Shown: positions 1 through 8,495 of the stretch, piece by piece
Layout of the letters: every line of letters starts with the position of its first letter
Numbering within the stretch: the first letter of the stretch is position 1
From: Marinobacter salarius
GTDB lineage: Bacteria; Pseudomonadota; Gammaproteobacteria; Pseudomonadales; Oleiphilaceae
Length of the DNA stretch: 64,000 nucleotides
Direction of reading: 5' to 3'
Assembly: GCF_032922745.1 (NCBI RefSeq)
Contig: NZ_CP136693.1
Coordinates: 4,340,001 to 4,404,000 of the forward strand
Notes under the pieces: model-generated
Databases searched by the model: none
What the model was told of the DNA's origin: nothing
The model's input: only the letters and a program-made list of their open reading frames with translations
Program-made: the position numbers and the translations under genes

Positions 1-1
1 A

Positions 2-364
2 CGCTCCATACTGCCACGGATCGGCCGTTATCTGCACTCCCAGCTACGGGATTTCGACACCTACTATCGGGTAGCAGATCTGCAATTCCTGGTCATCCTG
101 CCAGGCATCCCCACGGCAGAAGCGGCATCACAGGCCGAGACGATCCGAAAGGGATTACGCACCCTGCTTGCCTCACACCAACTGCATCTGACGGTCAGTG
201 CGGGAATCGCCGGCCTGAATATCGGCGATGACGCAGACAGTTTGCAGCAATCCGCTGCCAATGCGTTGCGGCGCGCCCAGCAACAAGGGGGCGACCGCGC
301 CCAGTCCTACAGTACCTGGACACACACATCGCCCCCACCCAGAACGGAGGGGCCGGCGTTATGA
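2..364 (+). CDS. GGDEF-family protein, C-terminal part (5' end outside the window)
   Basis: The reading frame is open from the window edge and gives about 120 residues matching the C-terminal half of a GGDEF (diguanylate cyclase-type) domain: the strand and turn where the signature lies, a helix (AETIRKGL), the VSAGIAGL strand, and a final helix ending NALRRAQQQGGDRAQSY, equivalent to the usual AD-ALY-AK-GRN-V ending. The signature turn reads VADLQF where active cyclases have GGDEF, so the metal- and GTP-contacting residues are missing and catalysis is unlikely. It may be a pseudo-enzyme that senses or scaffolds. Its stop overlaps the next gene's start (ATGA), so the two are probably co-translated. 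The family is clear; the N-terminal domains cannot be seen. Confidence 0.8.
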   Translation, partial: RSILPRIGRYLHSQLRDFDTYYRVADLQFLVILPGIPTAEAASQAETIRKGLRTLLASHQLHLTVSAGIAGLNIGDDADSLQQSAANALRRAQQQGGDRAQSYSTWTHTSPPPRTEGPAL

Positions 365-1359
365 CTGAAACCCGCTTGAGAAGTTTTACCCATCTGGCCG
401 GTTATGCGTTTGCCAGTCTTTTCATTGCAAGCCTGGCATTCCAGAACCTTCGCTACGGATTCTATGACCTGTTCTTCCTGGCTGCCGGAATGGCGTTGCT
501 GACGGTCGCAGGCGCTGGCTATACCTTCATATGTCGCCGCCGCCAGTTGTCGGCACCGGGGCATCTCCTTATTCTTACAGCGCTGAACAGTGGGTTGGTG
601 GCGGCCATGTTTGCCCTTGACCCTCCCGGCATCAGTCATTGGGTTATGCCCCTGGTTGTACTGAATCTGCTGATCCTTCCGCTACGACAGGGGCTGATCC
701 TTTCCCTGTTATTGCTGGTCGCACTGGCACTCTTTCTACTCCTGTCATCGCCCCTGATGTACGCCATAACCATCAGTGCCGGGGTGTTTGCTCTGGTCGC
801 GGTGGCCGCGCTGTATATCTGGCACTACGACCACATGGCACAATCGGCAGAGGATCTGGCCATTACCGACCCGGTGACCGGCGCCCACAATGCACGCTTC
901 CTGGACGAAACCCTGCAAAAGGAAATTTCCCGGGCCATTGTCATGTCACACTCCCTGTCGGTGATTTCCCTGGCCATTGATTACGCCGAGGAAGCCGAAG
1001 ATCTGCACGGCCAGGCCGGCATGCAGCGACTGCTCAGGGACCTCACCCAGCACCTGTTTGACGTTATCCGTGCTGGCGACACCCTTTACACGCTTGAAGA
1101 CGGCGAGTTTTTCCTGATCCTGCCCTTCACACCGGAAGAAGGCGTACGCGTCATCGCCGAACGAATTCGGCGGACCATCGCGGAACAGAACTGGCCTCTG
1201 GCCGGAAAAGTGACTGTCAGCCTTGGCTGCACCACTCGCGCCAGTACCGACATCCGCACGGCGGACCTGCGAAAACGGGTTAGGCATGCATTGGAGGAAG
1301 CCCGTAAACGTGGTGCCGATTCGGTCTGGTACAGCCAGGGAGATGTTCGCCCATCATGA
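361..1359 (+). CDS. Membrane protein with degenerate GGDEF domain
   Basis: This is a 332-residue protein. Roughly residues 10-155 hold about six hydrophobic segments, very Leu/Val-rich near 105-155. A short linker (DPVTGAHNARF, the usual D-LTG-NR motif) leads into a GGDEF domain. The active-site turn reads EDGEF at residues 246-250 instead of GGDEF: Glu and Phe are kept but the two Gly and the Asp are not, so cyclase activity is doubtful. It follows another degenerate GGDEF gene with a 4-base ATGA overlap and itself overlaps the next start by 4 bases, so it sits in a tightly coupled three-gene unit. Likely role: membrane-bound signalling partner, either c-di-GMP-related or simply structural. 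Function is inferred from family only. Confidence 0.85.
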   Translation: MTETRLRSFTHLAGYAFASLFIASLAFQNLRYGFYDLFFLAAGMALLTVAGAGYTFICRRRQLSAPGHLLILTALNSGLVAAMFALDPPGISHWVMPLVVLNLLILPLRQGLILSLLLLVALALFLLLSSPLMYAITISAGVFALVAVAALYIWHYDHMAQSAEDLAITDPVTGAHNARFLDETLQKEISRAIVMSHSLSVISLAIDYAEEAEDLHGQAGMQRLLRDLTQHLFDVIRAGDTLYTLEDGEFFLILPFTPEEGVRVIAERIRRTIAEQNWPLAGKVTVSLGCTTRASTDIRTADLRKRVRHALEEARKRGADSVWYSQGDVRPS

Positions 1360-2810
1360 TGCCGGAGTGGCTACAGTCACTGACCGACTGGCTGGCAACC
1401 AACCCGGGCTGGCTGTCAGCGGCGCTGTTCCTCACAGCATTCCTCGAGTCCCTAGCCTTTGCGGGCATCCTGATCCCCGGGGTTGCCATCCTGTTCGCCG
1501 TGGCGGTGCTGGCTGGCCAGGTGGCCATACCGGTGGCCGAAGTCCTGCTGTGGGCCGGCGCCGGAGCCGTTGCTGGCGACGGCATCAGCTTCGCCCTCGG
1601 CAGACTGTTTCAGGGACGCCTGGACAGGCTTTGGCCACTGAATCGTTTCCCGGGATTTATCGGCAAAGGCGAGGCTTTCTTCCATCGTCACGGCGGTAAA
1701 AGCGTCGTTATCGGACGCTTTGTGGGCCCGATTCGACCAATCATTCCGCTCATCGCCGGCGCATTTCTGATGCCATGGCGACGGTTCCTGGCCTTCAACC
1801 TGTCATCGGCAGTGGCCTGGGCACCAGTCTATGTATTGCCGGGGTATCTGGTTGGTAGCGCCCTGGCCAGCGAATTCGAACCACCCGCTCACTTTTACCC
1901 TGTGATCGCAATCAGCGCCGCAATACTGCTGGTGATTTACCTGTTGCTTTTCCGCTTCCAGTTAGGTCTTGGGCATGGCAGCCAGCTCTACCTGTGGTTG
2001 TCGCGCCTCACGGCCCGCTACGATTCGACCCACCGCTTCTGGCGCCTGTATACCAGCCAGCGACCCGCGCAGGCTGGCGAGTTCCCACTACCGTCCTTGT
2101 CGCTGGCACTGGGAGCTGGCACCCTGTTTATGATATGGGGCCAATTGGCCACCGCCACCCAACTGCTGGCGCCGTTTGATGACCTGACCCTGCGGTGGTT
2201 TTCTCAGCTGCGGACCCCTTTGCTGGATCCGGTAATGATCCTGCTGACACTTCTGGGGGACCCACCGGTCCTTCTGGCAGCCGCTACATTGAGCGCACTG
2301 GCCCTTTTCTTTCGCGGTTACTATGCCGCTGCGATCCATGTAGCAGGGGCGGCACTGCTAACGACTGTGTTGGTCTGGGGCTTCAAATCCCTGACCGCCA
2401 TACCAAGGCCAGATGTTGTCCTCGGGCCTCCAGATTCGGGTGCTTTCCCCAGTGGCCACGCAACCGGCGTCACCGTTCTCTCTACCCTGGCGGCAAGCTT
2501 TATAGCCAGGGAAATCCGGCATATCAGGCGCTGGCGCTACTATCTGCTTTTCAGTATCCCCATTGTCCTTGGTGCGCTAAGCCGGCTTTACCTGGGCGTT
2601 CACTGGTTTACCGATGTCGTGGCGGGGGTATTTCTAGGACTCTCCATCTGCGGGTTCGTAAGGGCCAGCTATAGCCGCTACGACAACGTCCCACTGGCAA
2701 GGGATGGAACGCTATTGATTGCTGGGTGGGGATGGCTCGCCTTCGTGGCCTGGTATGTAACGACACAATGGTCAAACGCGGTTCTGCTCTACAGTGTCAC
2801 CGCTCCGTAG
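1356..2810 (+). CDS. DedA (VTT) - PAP2 phosphatase fusion membrane protein
   Basis: This 484-residue polytopic membrane protein has two domains. Residues about 5-200 match the DedA/VTT family (FLESLAFAGILIPG near the N-terminus, then GRFVGPIRPIIPLIAG), a family now linked to lipid-carrier flipping and membrane homeostasis. Residues about 240-440 are a PAP2 acid phosphatase with all three motifs intact: K344-R351-P352, PSGH at 365-368, and S409-R410 with H416 and D420. PAP2 members of this kind dephosphorylate undecaprenyl-pyrophosphate or phosphatidate-type lipids. An extra hydrophobic segment ends the protein. The gene is translationally coupled to the GGDEF gene before it. The substrate is inferred; phosphatase chemistry is well supported by the complete motif set. 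Confidence 0.9.
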   Translation: MMPEWLQSLTDWLATNPGWLSAALFLTAFLESLAFAGILIPGVAILFAVAVLAGQVAIPVAEVLLWAGAGAVAGDGISFALGRLFQGRLDRLWPLNRFPGFIGKGEAFFHRHGGKSVVIGRFVGPIRPIIPLIAGAFLMPWRRFLAFNLSSAVAWAPVYVLPGYLVGSALASEFEPPAHFYPVIAISAAILLVIYLLLFRFQLGLGHGSQLYLWLSRLTARYDSTHRFWRLYTSQRPAQAGEFPLPSLSLALGAGTLFMIWGQLATATQLLAPFDDLTLRWFSQLRTPLLDPVMILLTLLGDPPVLLAAATLSALALFFRGYYAAAIHVAGAALLTTVLVWGFKSLTAIPRPDVVLGPPDSGAFPSGHATGVTVLSTLAASFIAREIRHIRRWRYYLLFSIPIVLGALSRLYLGVHWFTDVVAGVFLGLSICGFVRASYSRYDNVPLARDGTLLIAGWGWLAFVAWYVTTQWSNAVLLYSVTAP

Positions 2811-2820
2811 CAATCGTTTT

Positions 2821-3399
2821 TCAGCTTTCTTCCAATGCTTCCAGCAACCCCAGCAGACGCTCCAGGCGCTCCAAAGGCGCCTGGAGTTCCACCAGCCGCT
2901 GCTTTTCCTGCTTATCCAGCGGCAGTAGCTCGGTCAGCCGCCAGCCCACGTCCCTGGCGTCGTCGTAATCTACGTCCATGTCCAGTTCGCGGACGACCGG
3001 ATGGCGGAACAGCGCCTTCAACACAGAGGGGAGCTCCGCGAAACGTTCAGGAATCAGCTGCTCCTCCTCCGCCAGCAAGCACTCCACGTCCCCGACATTC
3101 AATCCATCTGGCTGTTGCCAGGATCGTACCACCGTTACTTTGTCCTTACCTTCAACCGTAATACCCAGCAAACCATTATCCATCTGCTGGAAATCAATGA
3201 TGCGGACATAGGTACCAATATCGTAAAAGGCCGCTGATCTACCGGTTTCCAGACCGTCCCGGAGCAGGACGACCACAAATCCCCGATCTTCCTTGAGGCA
3301 ACGGGGGAGCATATCGATGTATCTGGGTTCGAATAGCTGCAGGGGAATCCGCCCCCCGGGCAGCACAACAGAGTTCAGCGGGAAAAGAGGTACATTCAT
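2821..3399 (-). CDS. LON substrate-binding domain protein
   Basis: The product is about 192 residues consisting of the N-terminal (substrate-recognition) domain of Lon proteases and nothing else: no AAA+ module, no Ser-Lys protease dyad. The start PLFPLNSVVLPGG followed by LFEPRYIDM is the family hallmark. Stand-alone LON-domain proteins are widespread in proteobacteria and presumably bind proteins or peptides, but have no established role. I prefer the ATG giving MNVPLFPLNS; an in-frame TTG 21 bases upstream (3420) could also be used but has no good ribosome-binding site. It lies 56 bases downstream of the HDOD gene on the same strand and is convergent with the DedA-PAP2 gene. Confidence 0.85.
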   Translation of the reverse strand: MNVPLFPLNSVVLPGGRIPLQLFEPRYIDMLPRCLKEDRGFVVVLLRDGLETGRSAAFYDIGTYVRIIDFQQMDNGLLGITVEGKDKVTVVRSWQQPDGLNVGDVECLLAEEEQLIPERFAELPSVLKALFRHPVVRELDMDVDYDDARDVGWRLTELLPLDKQEKQRLVELQAPLERLERLLGLLEALEES

Positions 3400-3455
3400 T
3401 GTTAGTACTGTCACCAGCAAACACGCTCTGGAGGAATGACCACCGTGTCATATCC

Positions 3456-4712
3456 TCAATGAATTGAAAGCAGGCGATGGACTTCGTCCACCCTTGCACG
3501 GGCTTCCGTCAGCAATTGCAGGCTTCGGGACGCATTCAGCTCAAGCTCACCAAGACGGCGATAGGAAGGCACCTCGTCAAACGGTGGCAGGGTACTGTTC
3601 TGACTGGACCCAATCATCGCATGCAACTGGGCAACTATCACAATATCCACCAGCTGGGGCGAGGCTTCCCGGCACTCATACCCCCAGTCTTCCGCATGCC
3701 TTGTCGCCTCCAGAAAGCCCGTAGGGAACGACCAGCTTTCCAGGATAGCGGTTCCCACATCGGCCCTGAGCTCACCGATGGCATGCTCAAGGTTGGCCTG
3801 ATCGGCAAACAGATTTACGTGATGCTCCGCCTGCACCAGCACCGGCACCACTCCGATATCGTGCAACAGCCCTGCGAGCAACGCCTCCTCCGGATTAATG
3901 GAGGTAGCGCTATCCGCGAGCACCCAGCACAGCGCCGCCATCTCACGGGAATGGCGCCAGAGTTTGTCCATTTCCTTTTGCAGCGAAGCCTGCCTGGTTT
4001 TGAACACCTCACGCATCGAAAACACCGTAACCAACTGGCGCGTGGTGCGCATACCCAACCGGATAACGGCCTCGCGGACATTGCGAACATCGCTGAATCC
4101 ACGGTACAGGGGACTATTGCAGGCCCGAACCAGTTTGGCGGCCATCGACGGGTCCGCCGAGATGGCACTGGCAACCTGATCCGCCGTGGAGTCTTCTCGG
4201 TCCACGGTTCTGCGCACCTTCCAGGCCACATCCGGCACGCTTGGCAGGGTCACTTGATTGGAGCGTAGCTCGGCATAAAATTCCATCAGCAGATGGTGTT
4301 CTTCGCTGCTTTCGTCGCCAACCCCGTCACCGGAATCCATTTCCACCTGTGGCACCGGTGCGGCCCGCAATAGCTGGTTGAGGATGTCCTGCTGAATAAC
4401 CAGAAATTCGCTCGCCTTGATGGCGGTCACGTTGTACATCCGGGGCTGCAGCCGGGCAATGGGGTTAATCGCCTTTTCGGTATCGGCCTCGATGGTGGAC
4501 TTGCGGCCGTCAATGGACTCCAGTTCTACGCTGCCGTGGATCAGGAATATGTCCAGACCATCCCGCACGCCACGCTCCACCACTCGCTGGCCCGGACCAT
4601 GGGTTCTTCTTTCAGCCCGACTTGCGAGCAAAACCAGCTGGTCATCAGTTAGCCGATTCAGCGGCTGAAATTGCTTGAGACGACGCAGAGGCAGGCTTTC
4701 CTGGCCAGCCAT
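3456..4712 (-). CDS. HDOD domain signalling protein with N-terminal cyclic-nucleotide-binding-like domain
   Basis: The N-terminal ~125 residues resemble a cNMP-binding jelly roll (FQPLNRLTDDQ, then DIFLIHGSVEL). Residues from about 150 form an HDOD domain: LPSVPDVAWKV, DPSMAAKLVRACNSPLYRG, VREAVIRLGMRTTRQLV and a LLHDIGVVPV segment are typical. HDOD proteins are HD-like regulators without confirmed phosphodiesterase residues, linked to motility, stress and surface behaviour. The ORF extends to an ATG at 4739, but AAGGAG sits correctly before the ATG at 4712, giving MAGQESLPLRR, so I chose that start. It is divergent from ilvD and possibly co-transcribed with the LON-domain gene. The ligand of the N-terminal domain is unknown. 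Confidence 0.85.
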   Translation of the reverse strand: MAGQESLPLRRLKQFQPLNRLTDDQLVLLASRAERRTHGPGQRVVERGVRDGLDIFLIHGSVELESIDGRKSTIEADTEKAINPIARLQPRMYNVTAIKASEFLVIQQDILNQLLRAAPVPQVEMDSGDGVGDESSEEHHLLMEFYAELRSNQVTLPSVPDVAWKVRRTVDREDSTADQVASAISADPSMAAKLVRACNSPLYRGFSDVRNVREAVIRLGMRTTRQLVTVFSMREVFKTRQASLQKEMDKLWRHSREMAALCWVLADSATSINPEEALLAGLLHDIGVVPVLVQAEHHVNLFADQANLEHAIGELRADVGTAILESWSFPTGFLEATRHAEDWGYECREASPQLVDIVIVAQLHAMIGSSQNSTLPPFDEVPSYRRLGELELNASRSLQLLTEARARVDEVHRLLSIH

Positions 4713-4858
4713 AGGGCTACTCCTTGATAAATCATTCATCGACTTTGTTACACATTGTAAGCGCGTCTCGTCAAAACAACCATCCGATCAAGGGGTAATC
4801 TGGTATCCTCTTGCGCTCCCCCTATTGACCAAGCTACAGAAAGAGAGACCAGACAACC

Positions 4859-6694
4859 ATGCCCCAGTATCGTTCGCGGACATCCACCGCAGGTCGTAAT
4901 ATGGCTGGCGCACGTGCTCTTTGGCGCGCCACCGGCATGAAGAACGAAGATTTCGGCAAACCCATCATCGCCGTCGCCAACTCTTTTACACAGTTCGTGC
5001 CCGGCCATGTACATCTCAAAGACCTGGGGCAACTGGTATGCCGGGAAATCGAAGATGCTGGAGGTGTCGCCAAGGAATTCAACACCATTGCCGTGGACGA
5101 CGGCATTGCCATGGGACACGACGGGATGCTGTATTCCCTTCCCTCCCGAGAAATCATAGCTGATTCCGTGGAATACATGGTCAACGCCCACTGCGCAGAT
5201 GCCCTGGTCTGCATCTCCAATTGCGACAAGATCACCCCGGGCATGTTTATGGCCGCCATGCGCCTGAACATCCCCACGATCTTTGTGTCCGGTGGCCCGA
5301 TGGAAGCCGGCAAAACCAAACTCTCGGAGCACAAGCTCGACCTGGTGGATGCCATGGTCATCGCTGCTGACCCGAACGCTGATGACGAAACGGTCGCAGA
5401 GTACGAACGCAGTGCCTGCCCCACCTGCGGCTCCTGTTCCGGCATGTTCACAGCCAACTCCATGAACTGCCTCACCGAAGCCATTGGCCTGGCTTTGCCC
5501 GGGAACGGCTCAATGCTCGCTACCCACTCGGACCGCGAAGCCCTGTTCCGGAAAGCCGGAAGACAGATTGTGGAGAATGCCCGCCGCTATTACGAAAATG
5601 ACGACGCCAGTGTGTTGCCTCTGAGCATTGCCTCCATGGAAGCGTTCGAGAACGCCATGGTGATGGACGTCGCCATGGGCGGCTCCACCAACACCATCCT
5701 GCATTTGCTGGCAGCGGCCCAGGAAGGCGGCGTGCCGTTTACTCTCAATGAGATTGACCAGTTGTCCCGCCGGGTCCCCCAGCTTTGCAAGGTAGCGCCG
5801 AACTCCCCCAAGTATCATATGGAGGACGTTCACCGCGCAGGCGGCATCATGGGCATCCTCGGCGAGCTGGAACGGGGCGGATTGATCAACACCGACCTGC
5901 CCACCGTGCACAGCAAAACCATGCGTGAGGCCCTGAAAACCTGGGACATCATGCAGGAGCCCACGCCCGAAGTGGTCGAATTCTACAGGGCTGGCCCTGC
6001 CGGCATTCCTACCCAGACGGCCTTTAGCCAGAGCACACGCTGGCCCTCCCTTGATGGCGACCGTGAGACAGGCTGTATTCGTTCCGTTGAAAACGCTTAC
6101 TCCTCTGAAGGCGGCCTGGCCGTTCTCTTCGGCAATATTGCTCTGGACGGCTGCGTGGTCAAGACGGCCGGCGTAGACGAAAGCATCTACGTATTTGAAG
6201 GCAATGCACGAGTATTCGAAAGCCAGGACACCGCGGTCGAAGGTATCCTCAATGATGAGGTCCAGCCTGGCGAGGTGGTCATTATCCGCTACGAAGGCCC
6301 CCAGGGCGGCCCCGGCATGCAGGAAATGCTGTATCCCACCAGTTACCTGAAATCGAAGGGGCTGGGTAAAGAGTGTGCCCTACTGACTGACGGCCGCTTC
6401 TCCGGCGGCACCTCGGGTCTTTCCATTGGCCATGCCTCACCCGAGGCGGCGGCGGGTGGCGCCATTGGGTTAATTGAGAACGGTGACCTGATCCGTATCG
6501 ACATTCCCAACCGGTCCATCAATATGGAGATAGACCAGAACGAACTCGATCGGCGACGTGAGGAGCGGGATAAGAAAGGCTGGAAGCCCGAGTTGTCGCG
6601 ACCGCGTAAAGTCTCGGCCGCGCTGAAGGCTTATGCGTTGCTGGCAACCAGCGCCGACAAAGGCGCGGTCAGAAATCTGGAAAAATTGGGTTGA
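4859..6694 (+). CDS. ilvD: Dihydroxy-acid dehydratase
   Basis: This enzyme dehydrates 2,3-dihydroxy-isovalerate and -methylvalerate to the 2-keto acids, the penultimate step of valine and isoleucine synthesis, in the cytosol with an iron-sulfur cluster. The 611 residues match the usual length of about 610-620. Visible hallmarks are NCDKITPGM (Cys122), CPTCGSCSGMFTANSMNC (Cys190 and Cys193) and GRFSGGTSGLSIGH near the C-terminus. A weak purine-rich ribosome-binding stretch (AGAGAGACC) precedes the ATG. It is monocistronic here: the HDOD gene upstream is divergent and the gene downstream is convergent, separated by a strong hairpin. No leader-peptide attenuator is evident in the 119-base gap upstream. 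Confidence 0.97.
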   Translation: MPQYRSRTSTAGRNMAGARALWRATGMKNEDFGKPIIAVANSFTQFVPGHVHLKDLGQLVCREIEDAGGVAKEFNTIAVDDGIAMGHDGMLYSLPSREIIADSVEYMVNAHCADALVCISNCDKITPGMFMAAMRLNIPTIFVSGGPMEAGKTKLSEHKLDLVDAMVIAADPNADDETVAEYERSACPTCGSCSGMFTANSMNCLTEAIGLALPGNGSMLATHSDREALFRKAGRQIVENARRYYENDDASVLPLSIASMEAFENAMVMDVAMGGSTNTILHLLAAAQEGGVPFTLNEIDQLSRRVPQLCKVAPNSPKYHMEDVHRAGGIMGILGELERGGLINTDLPTVHSKTMREALKTWDIMQEPTPEVVEFYRAGPAGIPTQTAFSQSTRWPSLDGDRETGCIRSVENAYSSEGGLAVLFGNIALDGCVVKTAGVDESIYVFEGNARVFESQDTAVEGILNDEVQPGEVVIIRYEGPQGGPGMQEMLYPTSYLKSKGLGKECALLTDGRFSGGTSGLSIGHASPEAAAGGAIGLIENGDLIRIDIPNRSINMEIDQNELDRRREERDKKGWKPELSRPRKVSAALKAYALLATSADKGAVRNLEKLG

Positions 6695-6701
6695 AAGCAC
6701 G

Positions 6702-6732
6702 CGGGCCCGGCGGAGAGACTACGCCGGGCCCG
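6702..6732. terminator. Strong hairpin between convergent genes
   Basis: Perfect inverted repeat with 11-bp GC-only arms (CGGGCCCGGCG and its complement) around a 9-base loop, starting 7 bases after the ilvD stop. There is no T-run on either side, so it is either a factor-assisted bidirectional terminator or a 3'-end stabiliser for the ilvD transcript. Confidence 0.6.
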
Positions 6733-6764
6733 ACTTCAGAATGGGAAAAACAAGGTTGTTAAAT

Positions 6765-7187
6765 CTAGAAGAAGGACCACCCACCGTCATCGTCTTCCTC
6801 GATATCACCTTCTTCCGCCTGCTCTGCCGGCTGTTCTCTTTCCGTCTCTGCGGCTGCACTGGAAGTGCCTGCATTCTGTGACGCCCCGGTGTTGGACGAA
6901 CTCGCCGCCGCAACCTGAACGTGAACCATACCCAGCGCTTTCTTTGTGGCGTCATCCAGTACACCAGAGGCGTTCAAATCCTGATCCTTTTGAAATGCGG
7001 TCAACGCCGAGCGCGTGGTGTCATCCATTTGCGGACTGACATTGTTAATGTCATAACCCGCCGCATAAAGGGCATTTTTAAGCGCCACGGTATCGTTTGC
7101 TGACGCAGCGGGCGCCGCTGCCAGGGCCACTGCCCCCGCAAGGATAGCAGCCAACATACGAACGTGAGTGAATATCTGCCTAGCCAT
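6765..7187 (-). CDS. Exported peptidoglycan-binding-like protein
   Basis: The 140-residue product starts with a clear signal peptide (hydrophobic AAILAGAVALAAAPA, cleavage likely after ASA near residue 30). It then has one PG_binding_1-like repeat (NALYAAGYDINNV..., SALTAFQKDQDLNASGVLDDATKKALG) of about 55 residues. A low-complexity tail follows: Ser/Thr/Ala-rich, then strongly acidic (EEGDIEEDDDGG), ending WSFF. The PG_binding fold binds peptidoglycan in larger hydrolases; here there is no catalytic domain, so it is probably a periplasmic binding or structural protein. GGAG lies about 10 bases before the ATG. It is convergent with ilvD. The acidic tail with aromatic terminus is unexplained. 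Confidence 0.8.
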   Translation of the reverse strand: MARQIFTHVRMLAAILAGAVALAAAPAASANDTVALKNALYAAGYDINNVSPQMDDTTRSALTAFQKDQDLNASGVLDDATKKALGMVHVQVAAASSSNTGASQNAGTSSAAAETEREQPAEQAEEGDIEEDDDGGWSFF

Positions 7188-7268
7188 GATCTACTCCAGT
7201 TACCTGTCGTTTTTTATTGTGTCGCCAGTCCCTACAGGGTGGACATTACGGCCAAAGGCTACCATATT

Positions 7269-8384
7269 TTAAGCACTGCCGGACCGATCCGATTGTTGTG
7301 ATTCTGTAGCGGAGACAGGCACACTCCCTGACAGGGCCTCGGCCGACTCCCCGAACTCACGTATGAAAATACCCCAGAACGCCATAAACAGCGCCGCGAC
7401 CAATGGGCCCATCACAAATCCATTAATACCGAACATCACTATCCCACCCAAGGTAGAGAGCAAAACAATGTAGTCCGGCAGTTTGGTATCCCGGCCAACG
7501 AAAACTGGCCGGAGCAGATTGTCCGCAAGCCCAATCACGATCACTCCGAAAGCCGTCAGCACAATCGCGGAGACCATTTCTCCTGTCGCGGCAAGATAAA
7601 GAGCCGCAGGCACCCAGACCAGAGCCGCACCAACGGCGGGAAGCAGGGACACAATCGCCATCACCACACCCCAGAGAAGCGCACCCTGAATCCCCAGAAG
7701 CCAGAAAATACCACCCCCGAGCGCGCCCTGGATAACGGCGATCAACAAGTTACCTTTGACCGTGGCCCGCGTCACCTCTGCAAACTTGGCAAACAACAGA
7801 CGCTCGCGCTCATCTCCAAGGGGCAACGCCCGAATCAGCAGGTCAACCAGTTTGCTGCCATCACGGAGTAGGAAAAACGCCAGGTAGATCATCAGCGCCA
7901 GTCCCAGAAAGAACTGGAAGGTGTTCTGGCCAAAACCGAGCGCCTGTTTCGCCAGGAACTGACTGCCCCCCACGAAAACACTGACCACGCGGTCTCTCAC
8001 CTCGGCAAAGTCCATACCGAACTGGGCGAAAAACGACTCAATAGCTGGAAACGACTGGATAACCCGGTCAATGTAGTCGCCGGGGCGTAGTTGCCCCTCC
8101 TGGATTCGCTGATACAGGGACAATCCCTCTGCCACCAGCGACGTCACCAGCGCCAACACAGGTATAACCACGATCACCATGCAGATCAGTAGCGTTAGCA
8201 GGGCAATGGTATTGGGACGGTCACCTAACCGCCGCGCCAGGTACTCACGAACCGGATGAAAAATCAGCGCGATGGCCACAGCCCAGAAAATAGGGCCAAA
8301 AAAAGGCTTCATCAGAAGAATGAACGCCAGGGAAACCCCAACCAGCATGGCCAGAAAGGTCCGTGTCTCTAGTTTTCCGTACAT
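7269..8384 (-). CDS. AI-2E family transporter (putative permease)
   Basis: This is a 371-residue membrane protein of the UPF0118/AI-2E family. It has a pair of hydrophobic segments at the N-terminus, a central soluble loop (about residues 60-140 here, with RIQEGQLRPGDYIDRV), then five to six hydrophobic segments, with conserved NLLRPVFVGRDTKLPDYIVLLSTLGG-type sequence near 290-320. The family includes E. coli TqsA (implicated in AI-2 export) but also Na+/H+ antiporters and poorly characterised permeases, so the substrate cannot be stated. I chose the ATG giving MYGKLETRTF because CAGGGA precedes it; an upstream GTG at 8420 has no such signal. It is divergent from the next small gene. Confidence 0.85.
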   Translation of the reverse strand: MYGKLETRTFLAMLVGVSLAFILLMKPFFGPIFWAVAIALIFHPVREYLARRLGDRPNTIALLTLLICMVIVVIPVLALVTSLVAEGLSLYQRIQEGQLRPGDYIDRVIQSFPAIESFFAQFGMDFAEVRDRVVSVFVGGSQFLAKQALGFGQNTFQFFLGLALMIYLAFFLLRDGSKLVDLLIRALPLGDERERLLFAKFAEVTRATVKGNLLIAVIQGALGGGIFWLLGIQGALLWGVVMAIVSLLPAVGAALVWVPAALYLAATGEMVSAIVLTAFGVIVIGLADNLLRPVFVGRDTKLPDYIVLLSTLGGIVMFGINGFVMGPLVAALFMAFWGIFIREFGESAEALSGSVPVSATESQQSDRSGSA

Positions 8385-8495
8385 AGTGCAATTCCCTGAA
8401 CCTGTGTGCAGTCGTCTCACGGTGGATGGGCTGCGGATCTGAATGGGCCTAGACTACCACGCCATCGTGGCCAGTCTAGCGGCTTTCAGGTTATA

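Noticed and set aside
3400..3420. N-terminal extension of the LON-domain protein from a TTG start
   Set aside because: No ribosome-binding site, and the family normally starts at the PLFPL segment.
7269..8384. Quorum-sensing AI-2 exporter
   Set aside because: The family name is historical and members have varied substrates; nothing nearby concerns AI-2.
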